Origin: JAGVSR01 sp963825555
GTDB lineage: Bacteria; Pseudomonadota; Alphaproteobacteria; Rhizobiales; Hyphomicrobiaceae
DNA length: 64,000 bases
Reading direction: 5' to 3'
Assembly (NCBI GenBank): GCA_963825555.1
Contig: CAWGTZ010000015.1
Span: 254,919-318,918 of the forward strand
Part shown: piece after piece, positions 39,367-47,759 of the stretch
Layout of the letters: each line of letters starts with the position of its first letter
How positions within the stretch are numbered: position 1 is the first letter of the stretch
The notes under the pieces: generated by a model
What the model was told of the DNA's origin: nothing
The model's database searches: none
What the model saw: the letters and a program-made list of their open reading frames with translations, nothing else
Made by a program: the position numbers and the translations under genes

Positions 39367-39400
39367 GAGTGGGCCCGCAAGGGTCCGCTCTTTTTGTTTT
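39367..39400 (+). terminator. Terminator/attenuator in the rimP-nusA leader
   Basis: GAGTGGGCCC (39367-39376) pairs with GGGTCCGCTC (39381-39390), 10 bp including two G-U pairs, with the tetraloop GCAA, followed by TTTTTGTTTT. It lies 46 bases before the rimP ATG. A TTGACG sequence lies just upstream (39335-39340), so this may be an attenuator within the operon leader and not the end of trmB. Confidence 0.7.
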
Positions 39401-39445
39401 GATGGCCTGAGATCGGAACTCTGCAACGGAACCGGCTCGAGCGAG

Positions 39446-40060
39446 ATGCAAGCTGAAGCGCGCGCGTCTGATCAACGTTTCTATTCCGAGACCGGCCTGG
39501 CGGCTACGCTGGCCGGCTTGGTGGAACCCGTGTTGCAGGATCTCGGCTTCCGCTTGGTGCGGGTGAAGATTTCCGGCCGCGAGGGTCAGACCGTCCAGAT
39601 CATGGCGGAGCGCCCCGACGGCTCCATGAATATCGACGACTGCGAACGCGTGTCGCGCGAGTTGTCGCCATTGCTCGATGCGCACGATCCGGTCACCGCA
39701 GCCTACCGGCTGGAGATTTCGTCGCCCGGCATCGACCGACCGCTGGTCCGGCCGAGCGACTTCGAGGACTGGGCCGGGCACGAGGCCAAGATCGAGCTCA
39801 AGGAGCCGGTCGACGGCCGGCGCCGCTTCCAGGGCCGGATCGAGGGGTTCGAGGATGGCGAAGTTCGCCTGGATGTCACCCTCGACCAGATCGGGCAGAC
39901 GACGATGGGATTTCCGCTGGGCCTCGTAACCGAGGCGCGGCTGGTTATGACGGACGAACTCATTCGCGAGTCCCTGTCTCGCGCAAAGAAACAGGGGCGA
40001 ACCGGTTTTGCCGACGGCGCGGAGCCGGATGATTTCGAGGTGGAGGATAAACGGGCATGA
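39446..40060 (+). CDS. rimP: Ribosome maturation factor RimP
   Basis: RimP assists 30S subunit assembly. The 204-residue protein shows LVEPVLQDLGFRLVRVKISGREGQTVQIMAERPDGSMNIDDCERVSRELSPLLDAHDPV and YRLEISSPGIDRPLVRPSDFEDWAGHEAKIEL, the N- and C-terminal RimP domains. The C-terminus is longer than in E. coli, with an acidic end, as usual in this group. ATG 39446 is the conserved-side start; the frame is open upstream through the terminator hairpin, which cannot be coding. The stop overlaps nusA by 4 bases. Confidence 0.93.
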   Translation: MQAEARASDQRFYSETGLAATLAGLVEPVLQDLGFRLVRVKISGREGQTVQIMAERPDGSMNIDDCERVSRELSPLLDAHDPVTAAYRLEISSPGIDRPLVRPSDFEDWAGHEAKIELKEPVDGRRRFQGRIEGFEDGEVRLDVTLDQIGQTTMGFPLGLVTEARLVMTDELIRESLSRAKKQGRTGFADGAEPDDFEVEDKRA

Positions 40061-41706
40061 GCATCGCAGGCGTCAGTGCCAACAGGCTCGAGCTTTTGCA
40101 GATCGCTGACGCGGTCGCGCGCGAAAAGTCGATCGACCGCAAGATCGTGATCCAGGCCATGGAAAACGCGATCCAGAAGGCGGCGAAGTCCCGCTACGGC
40201 GCGGAAAACGATATCCGCTGCGAGATTGATCCCAAGACCGGCGAGACCCGACTGACGAGGGTCCTGGCCGTCGTCGAAAATGTGGAGAACGAGTCGACCG
40301 AGATCCTTCTGGCCGATGCGCAGCGCCGCAATCCGGAGGCGAAGGTCGGCGATCTCATTGCTGAGAACCTGCCGCCGCTGGAATTCGGCCGTGTTGCTGC
40401 CCAGAACGCAAAGCAGGTCATCGTCCAGCAAGTGCGCGAGGCCGAGCGCGACCGGCAGTTCTCCGAGTACAAGGATCGCGTCGGCGAGATCATCAACGGT
40501 ACGGTGAAGCGCGCCGAGTACGGCAACGTCATCGTAGATCTGGGGCGCGCAGAGGGCATCATCCGCCGTGACGAGATGATCCCGCGCGAGACGCCGAAGT
40601 ACGGCGACCGCATCCGCGCCTATATTTACGATGTGCGCCGCGAGCAGCGCGGTCCTCAGATCTTCCTGTCCCGTGCACGGCCGGAATTCATGGGCAAGCT
40701 ATTCGCGCAGGAAGTGCCGGAGATCTACGACGGCGTCGTGGAGATCAAGTCCGTGGCTCGCGATCCCGGATCGCGCGCCAAGATCGCGGTCATTTCCAAG
40801 GATTCGTCCATCGATCCGGTGGGTGCTTGCGTCGGCATGCGTGGTGCGCGCGTGCAGGCCGTCGTCAACGAGCTGCAGGGCGAGAAGGTTGACATCATTC
40901 AGTGGAGTCAGGATGCGGCAACGTTCATCGTGAACGCTCTGGCTCCGGCGGAAGTCTCCAAGGTTGTGTTGGACGAGGACTCGGCCCGCATCGAGGTCGT
41001 GGTGCCGGAGACCCAGCTTTCGCTGGCCATCGGCCGCCGCGGCCAGAACGTCCGTCTGGCCTCCCAGCTCACCGGCTGGGATATCGACATTCTGACCGAG
41101 GCGGAGGAAAGCGAGCGGCGCGAGAAGGAGCGTGTGGAACGCTCGGCGGCCTTCATGCAGGCTCTCGACGTCGACGAGTTCATTGCCTCCCTGCTGGTGG
41201 CCGAAGGCTTTGCCACCGTCGAGGAAGTGGCATACGTCGATCTTTCGGAGATCGCCCATATCGAGGGCTTCACCGAGGAAACGGCGAACGAGATCCAGAC
41301 GCGCGCGCGGGAGTTCCTGGAAAAGCAGGAAGCCGAGCGCGATGCGCGGCGCCGGGAGCTCGGCGTATCGGACGATCTGATCCGTGTGGCCGGTGTTACG
41401 ACCGCCATGTTGGTGGCCTTTGGTGAGCACGGCATCAAATCTTTGGAAGACCTTGCGGACTGCGCAACCGACGATCTGATCGGCTGGACCGAGCGGCGCA
41501 AGGAGAAGGATAGCGAGCCTGTGCGGCACAAGGGTGTGCTCGAGGGCTTCGAGATCGGGCGCAAGGAGGCAGAGGACATGATCCTCTCCGCGCGCGTTCT
41601 GGCAGGCTGGATCACCGAGGAGGACATTGCTGGTCCTGCCGAGGAGACATCAGACGAAGAGGCTCAGCCCGAGGGCGAGGCGGATAACGCCCCGTCCGAG
41701 GCTTGA
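40057..41706 (+). CDS. nusA: Transcription termination/antitermination factor NusA
   Basis: NusA binds RNA polymerase and nascent RNA, controlling pausing, termination and rRNA antitermination. Domains in the 549 residues: N-terminal polymerase-binding region (ADAVAREKSIDRKIVIQAMENAIQKAAKSRYG); S1 domain (GEIINGTVKRAEYGNVIVDLGRAEGII); two KH domains (DPVGACVGMRGARVQAVVNELQGEKVDII and IEVVVPETQLSLAIGRRGQNVRLASQLTGWDIDI). Two acidic C-terminal repeats follow (FIASLLVAEGFATVEEVAYVDLSEIAHIEGF and AMLVAFGEHGIKSLEDLADCATDDLIGW). The extreme C-terminus is Glu-rich. Confidence 0.97.
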   Translation: MSIAGVSANRLELLQIADAVAREKSIDRKIVIQAMENAIQKAAKSRYGAENDIRCEIDPKTGETRLTRVLAVVENVENESTEILLADAQRRNPEAKVGDLIAENLPPLEFGRVAAQNAKQVIVQQVREAERDRQFSEYKDRVGEIINGTVKRAEYGNVIVDLGRAEGIIRRDEMIPRETPKYGDRIRAYIYDVRREQRGPQIFLSRARPEFMGKLFAQEVPEIYDGVVEIKSVARDPGSRAKIAVISKDSSIDPVGACVGMRGARVQAVVNELQGEKVDIIQWSQDAATFIVNALAPAEVSKVVLDEDSARIEVVVPETQLSLAIGRRGQNVRLASQLTGWDIDILTEAEESERREKERVERSAAFMQALDVDEFIASLLVAEGFATVEEVAYVDLSEIAHIEGFTEETANEIQTRAREFLEKQEAERDARRRELGVSDDLIRVAGVTTAMLVAFGEHGIKSLEDLADCATDDLIGWTERRKEKDSEPVRHKGVLEGFEIGRKEAEDMILSARVLAGWITEEDIAGPAEETSDEEAQPEGEADNAPSEA

Positions 41707-41736
41707 GGCTCGGGATGTTTTGGGAGGCACAAGGAT

Positions 41737-42411
41737 TTGGCGCGCAGCCGTCGAGTTATCGATGCTGACGACGATGAAGCGGGCAATGGCCCGCTTCGTC
41801 TGTGCGCCCTGACGCGTGCTCCCCTGCCCAAGGAAAATTTGATCCGCTTCGTTGCAGGACCGGACGGGACACTCTATCCTGACCCCGCGACCAAGCTACC
41901 CGGTCGGGGCGTTTGGGTCACCGCGTCGCTGGACAAGGTCCGTGAGGCGGTGAAAGCCAGAGTTTTCGCGCGGTCGCTCAAGCGCGAGATCAAGGTTCCG
42001 CATGACTTGGCCGAGCAGGTCGCCGTTTTGCTCGAGCGCCGGGCACTCGATGCGCTGTCGTTGGCCAATAAGGCCGGTCTCGTGACAGCGGGGTTCGCCC
42101 AGGTTGATGCTTTGATCGAGAAAGGTTCCGTGGTTGCGCTGCTCCACGCTCGGGATGCTGCGCCTGGAGGTGCGGAAAAGCTCGACAGGAAGTACAAGGC
42201 CATTGCCCGCGCTGCGGGCCGGGATGCTGTGATCGAGACACTTTTTACAGTCGATCAAATGAGCTTGGCCATCGGCCGGTCAAATGTGGTACATGCTGCC
42301 CTTACAAAGGGCGGAGCGACCGAGAAATTCCTGAACGAGGCCGGGCGCGTAGTGCGCTACCGGCCTGTTCCAGTTGAAGAAAAAGGCCAGTCCAGCGCTC
42401 CGGACGCCTGA
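41737..42411 (+). CDS. YlxR/DUF448 RNA-binding protein with L7Ae-like domain
   Basis: A 224-residue protein of the nusA-infB operon. The N-terminal YlxR (DUF448) domain reads LRLCALTRAPLPKENLIRFVAGPDGTLYPDPATKLPGRGVWVTAS. The C-terminal half is an L7Ae/L30e-like RNA-binding fold (DALSLANKAGLVTAGFAQVDALIEKGSVVALLHARDA). The fusion of both is standard in alphaproteobacteria. Start is TTG at 41737 with GGGAGG 9 bases upstream; no ATG is available. A role with RNase P or ribosome assembly is suggested for YlxR family members; not shown by sequence here. Confidence 0.88.
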   Translation: MARSRRVIDADDDEAGNGPLRLCALTRAPLPKENLIRFVAGPDGTLYPDPATKLPGRGVWVTASLDKVREAVKARVFARSLKREIKVPHDLAEQVAVLLERRALDALSLANKAGLVTAGFAQVDALIEKGSVVALLHARDAAPGGAEKLDRKYKAIARAAGRDAVIETLFTVDQMSLAIGRSNVVHAALTKGGATEKFLNEAGRVVRYRPVPVEEKGQSSAPDA

Positions 42412-42432
42412 GGATATTTGCGGAAAGACGGA

Positions 42433-45186
42433 ATGGATACCAAGGACACGACCGACAAGAACGCCCGCCCGGGTGCAACGGGGACGGGAACGAACGCTGC
42501 AGGGACGCGCAAGCCGCTTTCTCTGCAACGGACGGTCGAGTCTGGTCATGTGCGCCAGAACTTCAGCCACGGACGGTCCAAGTCGGTGGTCGTGGAGAAG
42601 CGCAAGTCGCGTAAGCTGACTGGCCCGGACCAGGGTGGCGCCCAGCCGCCGGCTGTGGCCAAGCCCCAGGCTGCTCCCCCTGCTCCAGCTCAGGCCGCGC
42701 CGCCGCGGCCCGTTGAACGGGCGGAGGCCGATAAGGGTCGGCAGTCGGTCCTGCGTCCGGAAGAGCGCGATGCTCGCGCTCGTGCGCTTGCAGAAGCGCG
42801 CCGTCAGACCGAGATCGAGGAGGCAGAGAAGGCCTCGCGGCCGAGCCCGGACGCCGAGAGCAAGAGCGCCGAGCCTCAAGTGGAAACCACTACACCGCCG
42901 ACGGCTGCTGCCGAGCCGGCGAAACCCGCAGCAGCGGAGAGCGCTGCCCCCCGGCCCGAGGCGGAGGCGAAGTCGCCGGCTCCCGCGTCGCGCCGTGAGT
43001 CGGCCCGTTCGGAATCTCCACGTCCTGCGTCCCGGCCGGGCCGGGCGCCGTCTGCGGGCTTCAACACCGCTCTTATGCCGCGCGAAGGCGGACGGCCGAA
43101 GGAAATCAGCATCCCAGTGCCCCGTAGTGCGCCGGGCCTGGATGGTGCGGCCATCGAGCCGCCTAAGGGCAAGGAGGCGCGCGGGGAGCCGCGGGCGCGG
43201 GCTGTCGCCGATATGAGTGAGGACGAGGAAACCCGCGTTATCAAGCGCGGCGGCAAAATCGTGCGCACGCCGGTGAAGACTGCTCCGGAGCCGCAACGCG
43301 AGCGCGTGAAGCTCACGATCAACAATGCATTCGACCAGGAGCACCGCGAGCGCTCTCTTGCCTCCCTGAAGCGCAAGCGCGAACGTGAGCGCCTCAAGGC
43401 CATGGGCGTGCAGCAGCCGCGCGACAAGATCATGCGAGAAGTCATCATTCCCGAGGCTATTACGATTCAGGAGCTTTCCAATCGCATGACCGAGCGTGCG
43501 GTGGATGTAATCAAGCTGCTGATGAAACAGGGAGCGATGCACAAGATCACCGACGTGATCGACGCGGATACCGCCGAACTCATCGTTCAGGAGTTCGGCC
43601 ACACTGTGAAGCGCGTGTCGGAATCCGACGTGGAGATGGGCTTTATCGGCGCGGAAGATTCCGATGAGAATCTGAAGGCGCGAGCCCCGGTGGTCACCAT
43701 CATGGGCCACGTTGACCACGGAAAGACCTCTCTTCTCGATGCGATCCGCCAGACGAACGTCGTTTCGGGTGAGGCCGGCGGCATCACGCAGCACATCGGC
43801 GCCTATCAGGTCGCGCTGCCTTCGGGAGATAAGATCACGTTCATCGACACGCCTGGCCACGCGGCGTTCACAGCCATGCGCGCGCGCGGCGCAAAGGTGA
43901 CCGATATCGTGGTTCTGGTCGTCGCGGCCGACGATGGGGTGATGCCTCAGACGATCGAGGCCATCAATCACGCCAAGGCGGCAAACGTTCCGATGATCGT
44001 GGCAATCAACAAGATCGACAAGCCGCAGGCCGATCCGAACCGCGTGAAGACGGAACTTCTGAGCCACGAGGTCGTGGTGGAAAGCATGGGCGGTGATACG
44101 CTGGAGGTGCCTGTCTCGGCCCTGAAGCGCACCAACCTCGACAAGCTGCTCGAGGCGATCCACCTTCAGGCCGAAATCCTCGATCTGAAGGCGAACCCGG
44201 ATCGCACAGCGGAAGGTATCGTCATCGAAGCGAAGCTTGAGCGCGGCCGCGGTCCGGTGGGCACCGTGCTCGTTCAGCGCGGCACGCTTCATGTCGGCGA
44301 TATCGTTGTAGCCGGTACGGCCTGGGGTCGTGTGCGCGCGCTCATCAACGACAAGGGCCAGAACATTCAGGCCGCTGGTCCGTCGGTTCCGGTAGAGATC
44401 CTGGGCTTCGATGGCGCGCCCGAGGCGGGCGATCAGATTGCCGTCGTCGAAAATGAGGCCCGTGCTCGCGAGATCACGGACTATCGCGTCCGCAAGCGTC
44501 GCGAGACGCTGGGCGCCGCCGGCTCGAAGAGCACGCTCGAGCAGATGATGCAGCAGCTGAAGGAGGCCGGTAAGAAGGACTTCAACCTGCTGATCAAGGG
44601 CGACGTGCAGGGCTCGGTGGAAGCCATCGCCGGTTCGCTGAAGAAGCTCGGCACCGATGAGGTTGAGGCGCGTATCGTGCACTCAGGCGTCGGCGGCATC
44701 ACCGAATCCGATATTGCTCTCGCGGCTGCCTCCAAGGCCGTCGTCATCGGCTTCAACGTGCGCGCCAACGCGCAGGCCAAGCAGGCTGCCGAAACGTCCG
44801 GTATCGAAATCCGATATTACAATATCATCTACGACCTGCTCGACGACGTGAAGGCGGCCATGTCCGGCCTGCTTGCGCCGACGGTGCGCGAGATCTTCCT
44901 TGGCAATGCAGAGGTGCTGCAGGTCTTCAACATCTCGAAGATCGGCAAGGTTGCCGGCTGCCGCGTGACGGAAGGCAAGGTGATGCGTGGCGGCAAGGTG
45001 CGACTCATCCGCGACAACGTCGTGATCCACGAGGGCACGCTATCTGTGCTCAAGCGCTTCAAAGACGACGTCAAGGAAGTGCCCGCGGGCCAGGAGTGCG
45101 GCATGTCGTTTGCCAACTACCAGGACCTGCGCGAGGGCGACGTCATCGAGTGCTTCAACGTCGAGACCGTCACCCGGACGCTGTGA
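42433..45186 (+). CDS. infB: Translation initiation factor IF-2
   Basis: IF-2 is the GTPase bringing initiator tRNA to the 30S subunit. The 917-residue protein has a long low-complexity N-terminal region rich in Ala, Pro, Glu and Arg (about residues 50-250). Before it is the alphaproteobacterial motif LSLQRTVESGHVRQNFSHGRSKSVVVEKRKSRKL. GTPase motifs are G1 GHVDHGKTS, G3 DTPGHAAF and G4 NKID. IF2_N (VIIPEAITIQELSNRMTERAVDVIKLLMKQG) precedes it. C-terminal domains II-IV follow, ending VIECFNVETVTRTL. ATG 42433 is preferred over TTG 42418. Confidence 0.97.
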   Translation: MDTKDTTDKNARPGATGTGTNAAGTRKPLSLQRTVESGHVRQNFSHGRSKSVVVEKRKSRKLTGPDQGGAQPPAVAKPQAAPPAPAQAAPPRPVERAEADKGRQSVLRPEERDARARALAEARRQTEIEEAEKASRPSPDAESKSAEPQVETTTPPTAAAEPAKPAAAESAAPRPEAEAKSPAPASRRESARSESPRPASRPGRAPSAGFNTALMPREGGRPKEISIPVPRSAPGLDGAAIEPPKGKEARGEPRARAVADMSEDEETRVIKRGGKIVRTPVKTAPEPQRERVKLTINNAFDQEHRERSLASLKRKRERERLKAMGVQQPRDKIMREVIIPEAITIQELSNRMTERAVDVIKLLMKQGAMHKITDVIDADTAELIVQEFGHTVKRVSESDVEMGFIGAEDSDENLKARAPVVTIMGHVDHGKTSLLDAIRQTNVVSGEAGGITQHIGAYQVALPSGDKITFIDTPGHAAFTAMRARGAKVTDIVVLVVAADDGVMPQTIEAINHAKAANVPMIVAINKIDKPQADPNRVKTELLSHEVVVESMGGDTLEVPVSALKRTNLDKLLEAIHLQAEILDLKANPDRTAEGIVIEAKLERGRGPVGTVLVQRGTLHVGDIVVAGTAWGRVRALINDKGQNIQAAGPSVPVEILGFDGAPEAGDQIAVVENEARAREITDYRVRKRRETLGAAGSKSTLEQMMQQLKEAGKKDFNLLIKGDVQGSVEAIAGSLKKLGTDEVEARIVHSGVGGITESDIALAAASKAVVIGFNVRANAQAKQAAETSGIEIRYYNIIYDLLDDVKAAMSGLLAPTVREIFLGNAEVLQVFNISKIGKVAGCRVTEGKVMRGGKVRLIRDNVVIHEGTLSVLKRFKDDVKEVPAGQECGMSFANYQDLREGDVIECFNVETVTRTL

Positions 45187-45293
45187 TGACAGGCTAGGGC
45201 CCGGGCGGATTTTCTCTGCCCGGCCCAAGTCGCCTGCACCTGAATTCCTGATCCTATGGGGACGCACGCGGTTCGATCCCGCGGCGGAATGCA

Positions 45294-45692
45294 ATGCCGA
45301 AAAAGAAATCCATGCCGGCTTCCGGCCCGTCGCAGCGCATGCTGCGGGTTGCTGAGATGATCCGCCATAAGCTGGCGGAGATGCTGACGCGCGGAGAGAT
45401 CCACGACGACGTGCTGGCCTCGCACGTTGTGACAATCCCCGAGGTGCGCATTTCGCCGGATCTAAAGATTGCCACCGCCTACGTCATGCCGCTCGGCGGC
45501 AAGGATACCGAAACGGTTCTCAAGGCGCTCGAGAAACACCGTAAGTTCATCCGCGCCGAGATTGCTCATACGCTCAATCTCAAATACGCCCCTGACATCC
45601 GCTTTCGCGAGGACGAGACGTTCGAGGAGGTGAGCCGCATCGATGCGCTTCTCTACTCAGATAAAGTCCGCCGCGATGTGGAGAAGAAATAA
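45294..45692 (+). CDS. rbfA: Ribosome-binding factor A
   Basis: RbfA is a KH-fold assembly factor for the 30S subunit, acting near the 5' helix of 16S rRNA. The 132-residue protein shows SQRMLRVAEMIRHKLAEMLTRGEIHDDVL, the strand ISPDLKIATAYVMPLGG and EIAHTLNLKYAPDIRFREDETFEEVSRIDALL, covering the whole family pattern. It lies 107 bases after infB in the same direction and 74 bases before truB. Confidence 0.95.
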   Translation: MPKKKSMPASGPSQRMLRVAEMIRHKLAEMLTRGEIHDDVLASHVVTIPEVRISPDLKIATAYVMPLGGKDTETVLKALEKHRKFIRAEIAHTLNLKYAPDIRFREDETFEEVSRIDALLYSDKVRRDVEKK

Positions 45693-45766
45693 CACAAACA
45701 TCTTTCCCTCTCGACACTCGCTCCTCCGGAACACTCCAGGGGAGGCACGATGAATTTGGAGAACGC

Positions 45767-46687
45767 ATGTCCCGACGCAAGAAAGGTCAACCGGTGCACG
45801 GCTGGCTGGTGCTTGATAAGCCATTGGGGCTGACCAGCACGCAGGCTCTCTCACGCGTCAAGCGCCTGTTCGATGCTCAGAAGGCGGGGCATGCCGGCAC
45901 GCTCGATCCGCTCGCGACAGGCGTCCTTCCAATTGCGTTCGGTGAGGCGACAAAGACGGTCTCTTTCGCCGTAGATGGCGAGAAGTCCTATGCATTCACG
46001 GTGCGCTGGGGGGTCGAGACGACCACCGACGATGCCGAGGGTGAGGTAGCCCAGACCAGTGACAAGCGGCCATCGCAGGCTGACATCCTGGCGCTCCTGC
46101 CGCGCTTCACCGGAGAAATTATGCAGACGCCGCCGCGCTTTTCCGCTGTCAAAATCGAGGGGCAGCGCGCCTACGACCTCGCGCGCGATGGCGAGGACGT
46201 GGAGCTTGAACCGCGACCCGTTCTTATCGCCGATCTGCGGCTCGTCGACATCCCTGACGCCGATACGGCCGTCTTCGAGGCTGATTGCGGCAAGGGCACC
46301 TACGTCCGGGCCATCGCGCGCGACATGGGGCGGGCGCTCGGTTGCTTCGGACATGTGATCTCTCTGCGCAGAACCCGGGTTGGGCCGTTCCACGAAGGCG
46401 ATGCGTGGGGGCTCGACGAACTGATGGAGGAGGCGGAAGAGGGGCGCTTGCTGGTGCCGGATGGTCCGCTGCTTCCCATCGACCTGGCATTGCGCGATCT
46501 GCCGGAGTTGATCGTGACGCCGTCGGATGCGGGCAAGCTTGCGCGCGGATTATCGGTCCTGATCCGGGGGCGGGATGCACCGATCCTGTCCGGACTGATG
46601 TATGCCACCTGCCAAGGGCGGATCGTGGCGCTGGGAGAGGTGGAAAAGGGTGCTCTTCATCCCGTCCGCGTCTTCAACCTGGGATGA
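45767..46687 (+). CDS. truB: tRNA pseudouridine-55 synthase
   Basis: TruB makes the universal pseudouridine 55 in the tRNA T loop. The 306-residue protein has HGWLVLDKPLGLTSTQALSRVKRLFDAQKAGHAGTLDPLATGVLPIAFGEATK, where the catalytic Asp is in GTLDPLATG. Later conserved blocks are TPPRFSAVKIEGQRAYDLARDGEDVEL and CGKGTYVRAIARDMGRALGCFGHVISLRRTRVGPF. A C-terminal PUA-like part ends VRVFNLG. Preceded by rbfA, followed by a small secreted protein of unknown function. Confidence 0.96.
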   Translation: MSRRKKGQPVHGWLVLDKPLGLTSTQALSRVKRLFDAQKAGHAGTLDPLATGVLPIAFGEATKTVSFAVDGEKSYAFTVRWGVETTTDDAEGEVAQTSDKRPSQADILALLPRFTGEIMQTPPRFSAVKIEGQRAYDLARDGEDVELEPRPVLIADLRLVDIPDADTAVFEADCGKGTYVRAIARDMGRALGCFGHVISLRRTRVGPFHEGDAWGLDELMEEAEEGRLLVPDGPLLPIDLALRDLPELIVTPSDAGKLARGLSVLIRGRDAPILSGLMYATCQGRIVALGEVEKGALHPVRVFNLG

Positions 46688-46804
46688 GCGGCCACAGTGC
46701 CTAGCGAAAAGCGAGCCGCCGACAGGTCCCCTGATTGACCGCATTAAGGTGCGCCGCATAATGGCGCCGTTCGAACCCGACCCCGGTCCTCAGGAGTAGA
46801 CCTT

Positions 46805-47098
46805 ATGAAGTTCGTGAATGGTGTGTTTGCGGTAGGTGCGATGGTTCTGGCTCTCGGCGCGCCCGTCGCGCAGGCGGAATGTGTGAAGAAGGGTGCGGTG
46901 GCAACCTCCGGTTCGGCGGAGTTGGCCAAGTGGTTTGCGCTGGAGACCATGGTGCAGTCAGTAAGCTGGGGCCTGTGGCCGGGCTTCCTCGCCAACGGAA
47001 AGGTTGCCGGCTACAACATCGTCAACGAGAAATATAGCTGCAAGCCCGACGGCGGTCAGGTGACCTGCCGCGGGACTGCGACATTCTGCAAGCAGTAA
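46805..47098 (+). CDS. Small secreted protein of unknown function
   Basis: A 97-residue protein I do not recognise. The N-terminus is a Sec signal (MKFVNGVFAVGAMVLALGAPVAQA, cleavage after AQA). The mature part of about 73 residues has four cysteines (ECVKKG, YSCKPD, VTCRG, TFCKQ), suggesting two disulfides, and a Trp-containing central helix (MVQSVSWGLWPGF). A strong hairpin terminator candidate follows at 47180. It sits between truB and rpsO, normally adjacent genes, so it is a lineage-specific insertion into a conserved block. Confidence 0.7.
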   Translation: MKFVNGVFAVGAMVLALGAPVAQAECVKKGAVATSGSAELAKWFALETMVQSVSWGLWPGFLANGKVAGYNIVNEKYSCKPDGGQVTCRGTATFCKQ

Positions 47099-47179
47099 CC
47101 TGGCGAGCCCGGAAAGGCGGTTTCAATCCGCTGCGAAATTTCCCTTCGCCTCGGGCCAGCAGCCATGTATAAGTCCCCC

Positions 47180-47214
47180 GTCGCGGGCCCCCGAGGGCCC
47201 GCGACACGTTTTTA
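47180..47214 (+). terminator. Strong stem-loop upstream of rpsO
   Basis: GTCGCGGGCCC (47180-47190) pairs perfectly over 11 bp with GGGCCCGCGAC (47195-47205), loop CCGA, then ACGTTTTTA. It probably terminates transcription from the small secreted-protein gene; a tgTATAAG box ends just before it. Confidence 0.6.
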
Positions 47215-47250
47215 CGACCTGGCTGGACGACATCCCGGCTGAGGCCGTGC

Positions 47251-47270
47251 AGCGATCAAATAAGATCGCT
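47251..47270 (+). promoter_or_regulatory. Stem-loop in the rpsO leader (possible S15 autoregulatory site)
   Basis: AGCGATC (47251-47257) pairs with GATCGCT (47264-47270) around AAATAA, ending 20 bases before the AAAGGAG ribosome site of rpsO. S15 represses its own mRNA in several bacterial groups by binding leader structures; this one is only a candidate. Confidence 0.35.
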
Positions 47271-47300
47271 ATACAACTCCAAATCTGAAAGGAGACACCG

Positions 47301-47582
47301 ATGTCGGAAATAGCGCCCCACCGTAAGGCGGCGAAGGCAGCCGTGATTCAGGCCAATGCAACGAAATCGAACGACACCGGCTCGCCGGAAGTTCAAATTG
47401 CCGTGCTGACCCACCGGATCAACGAGCTGACGGAGCACTTCAAGGCCCACAAGAAAGACAATCATTCGCGTCGCGGTCTCCTGAAAATGGTGAGCCAGCG
47501 CCGTCAGTTGCTTGATTATGTGAAGCGCAAAGACGCTGCGCGCTACCAGGGCATCATCGAAAAGCTCGGTATCCGCCGCTAA
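47301..47582 (+). CDS. rpsO: 30S ribosomal protein S15
   Basis: S15 binds the central domain of 16S rRNA early in 30S assembly. The 93-residue protein has the diagnostic NDTGSPEVQIAVLTHRINELTEHFKAHKKDNHSRRGLLKMVSQRRQLLDYVKRKD block with the rRNA-binding residues. The N-terminus (MSEIAPHRKAAKAAVIQ) differs from the usual MSITAERK start and is a few residues longer. A strong AAAGGAG ribosome site precedes the ATG. It is followed by pnp, the near-universal arrangement. Confidence 0.96.
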   Translation: MSEIAPHRKAAKAAVIQANATKSNDTGSPEVQIAVLTHRINELTEHFKAHKKDNHSRRGLLKMVSQRRQLLDYVKRKDAARYQGIIEKLGIRR

Positions 47583-47658
47583 CTGTTCCGCGCGCCATAC
47601 CGGATCGGGCCGATGGGCCTCATGATGGGCGGATTGCCCCTCGACAGCTGAGAAAAAC

Positions 47659-47694
47659 CATCGCGCCGGAGGCTTTGGGCTTCCCGGCGCGATG
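47659..47694 (+). promoter_or_regulatory. Stem-loop between rpsO and pnp
   Basis: CATCGCGCCGG (47659-47669) pairs perfectly with CCGGCGCGATG (47684-47694), 11 bp around a 14-base loop, 65 bases before the pnp ATG. No T tract follows. By analogy with E. coli pnp, where RNase III cuts a leader hairpin to start autoregulation, this could be a processing site or the rpsO 3' end. Confidence 0.5.
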
Positions 47695-47759
47695 TGCATT
47701 CGTGCTAAACACCGTCGCGCAAACAAGAGACCGAAGAACCGAAACGAAAGCTGACAACC

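Noticed and set aside
39353..39445. N-terminal extension of RimP or leader peptide from an upstream in-frame ATG
   Set aside because: The frame passes through a near-perfect terminator hairpin and the residues are not part of the RimP family start; no run of regulatory codons is seen.
42280..44682. 800-residue open frame on the minus strand opposite ylxR/infB
   Set aside because: It is the mirror image of the highly GC-rich infB; infB shows clear GTPase motifs and the antisense translation shows no recognisable domain.
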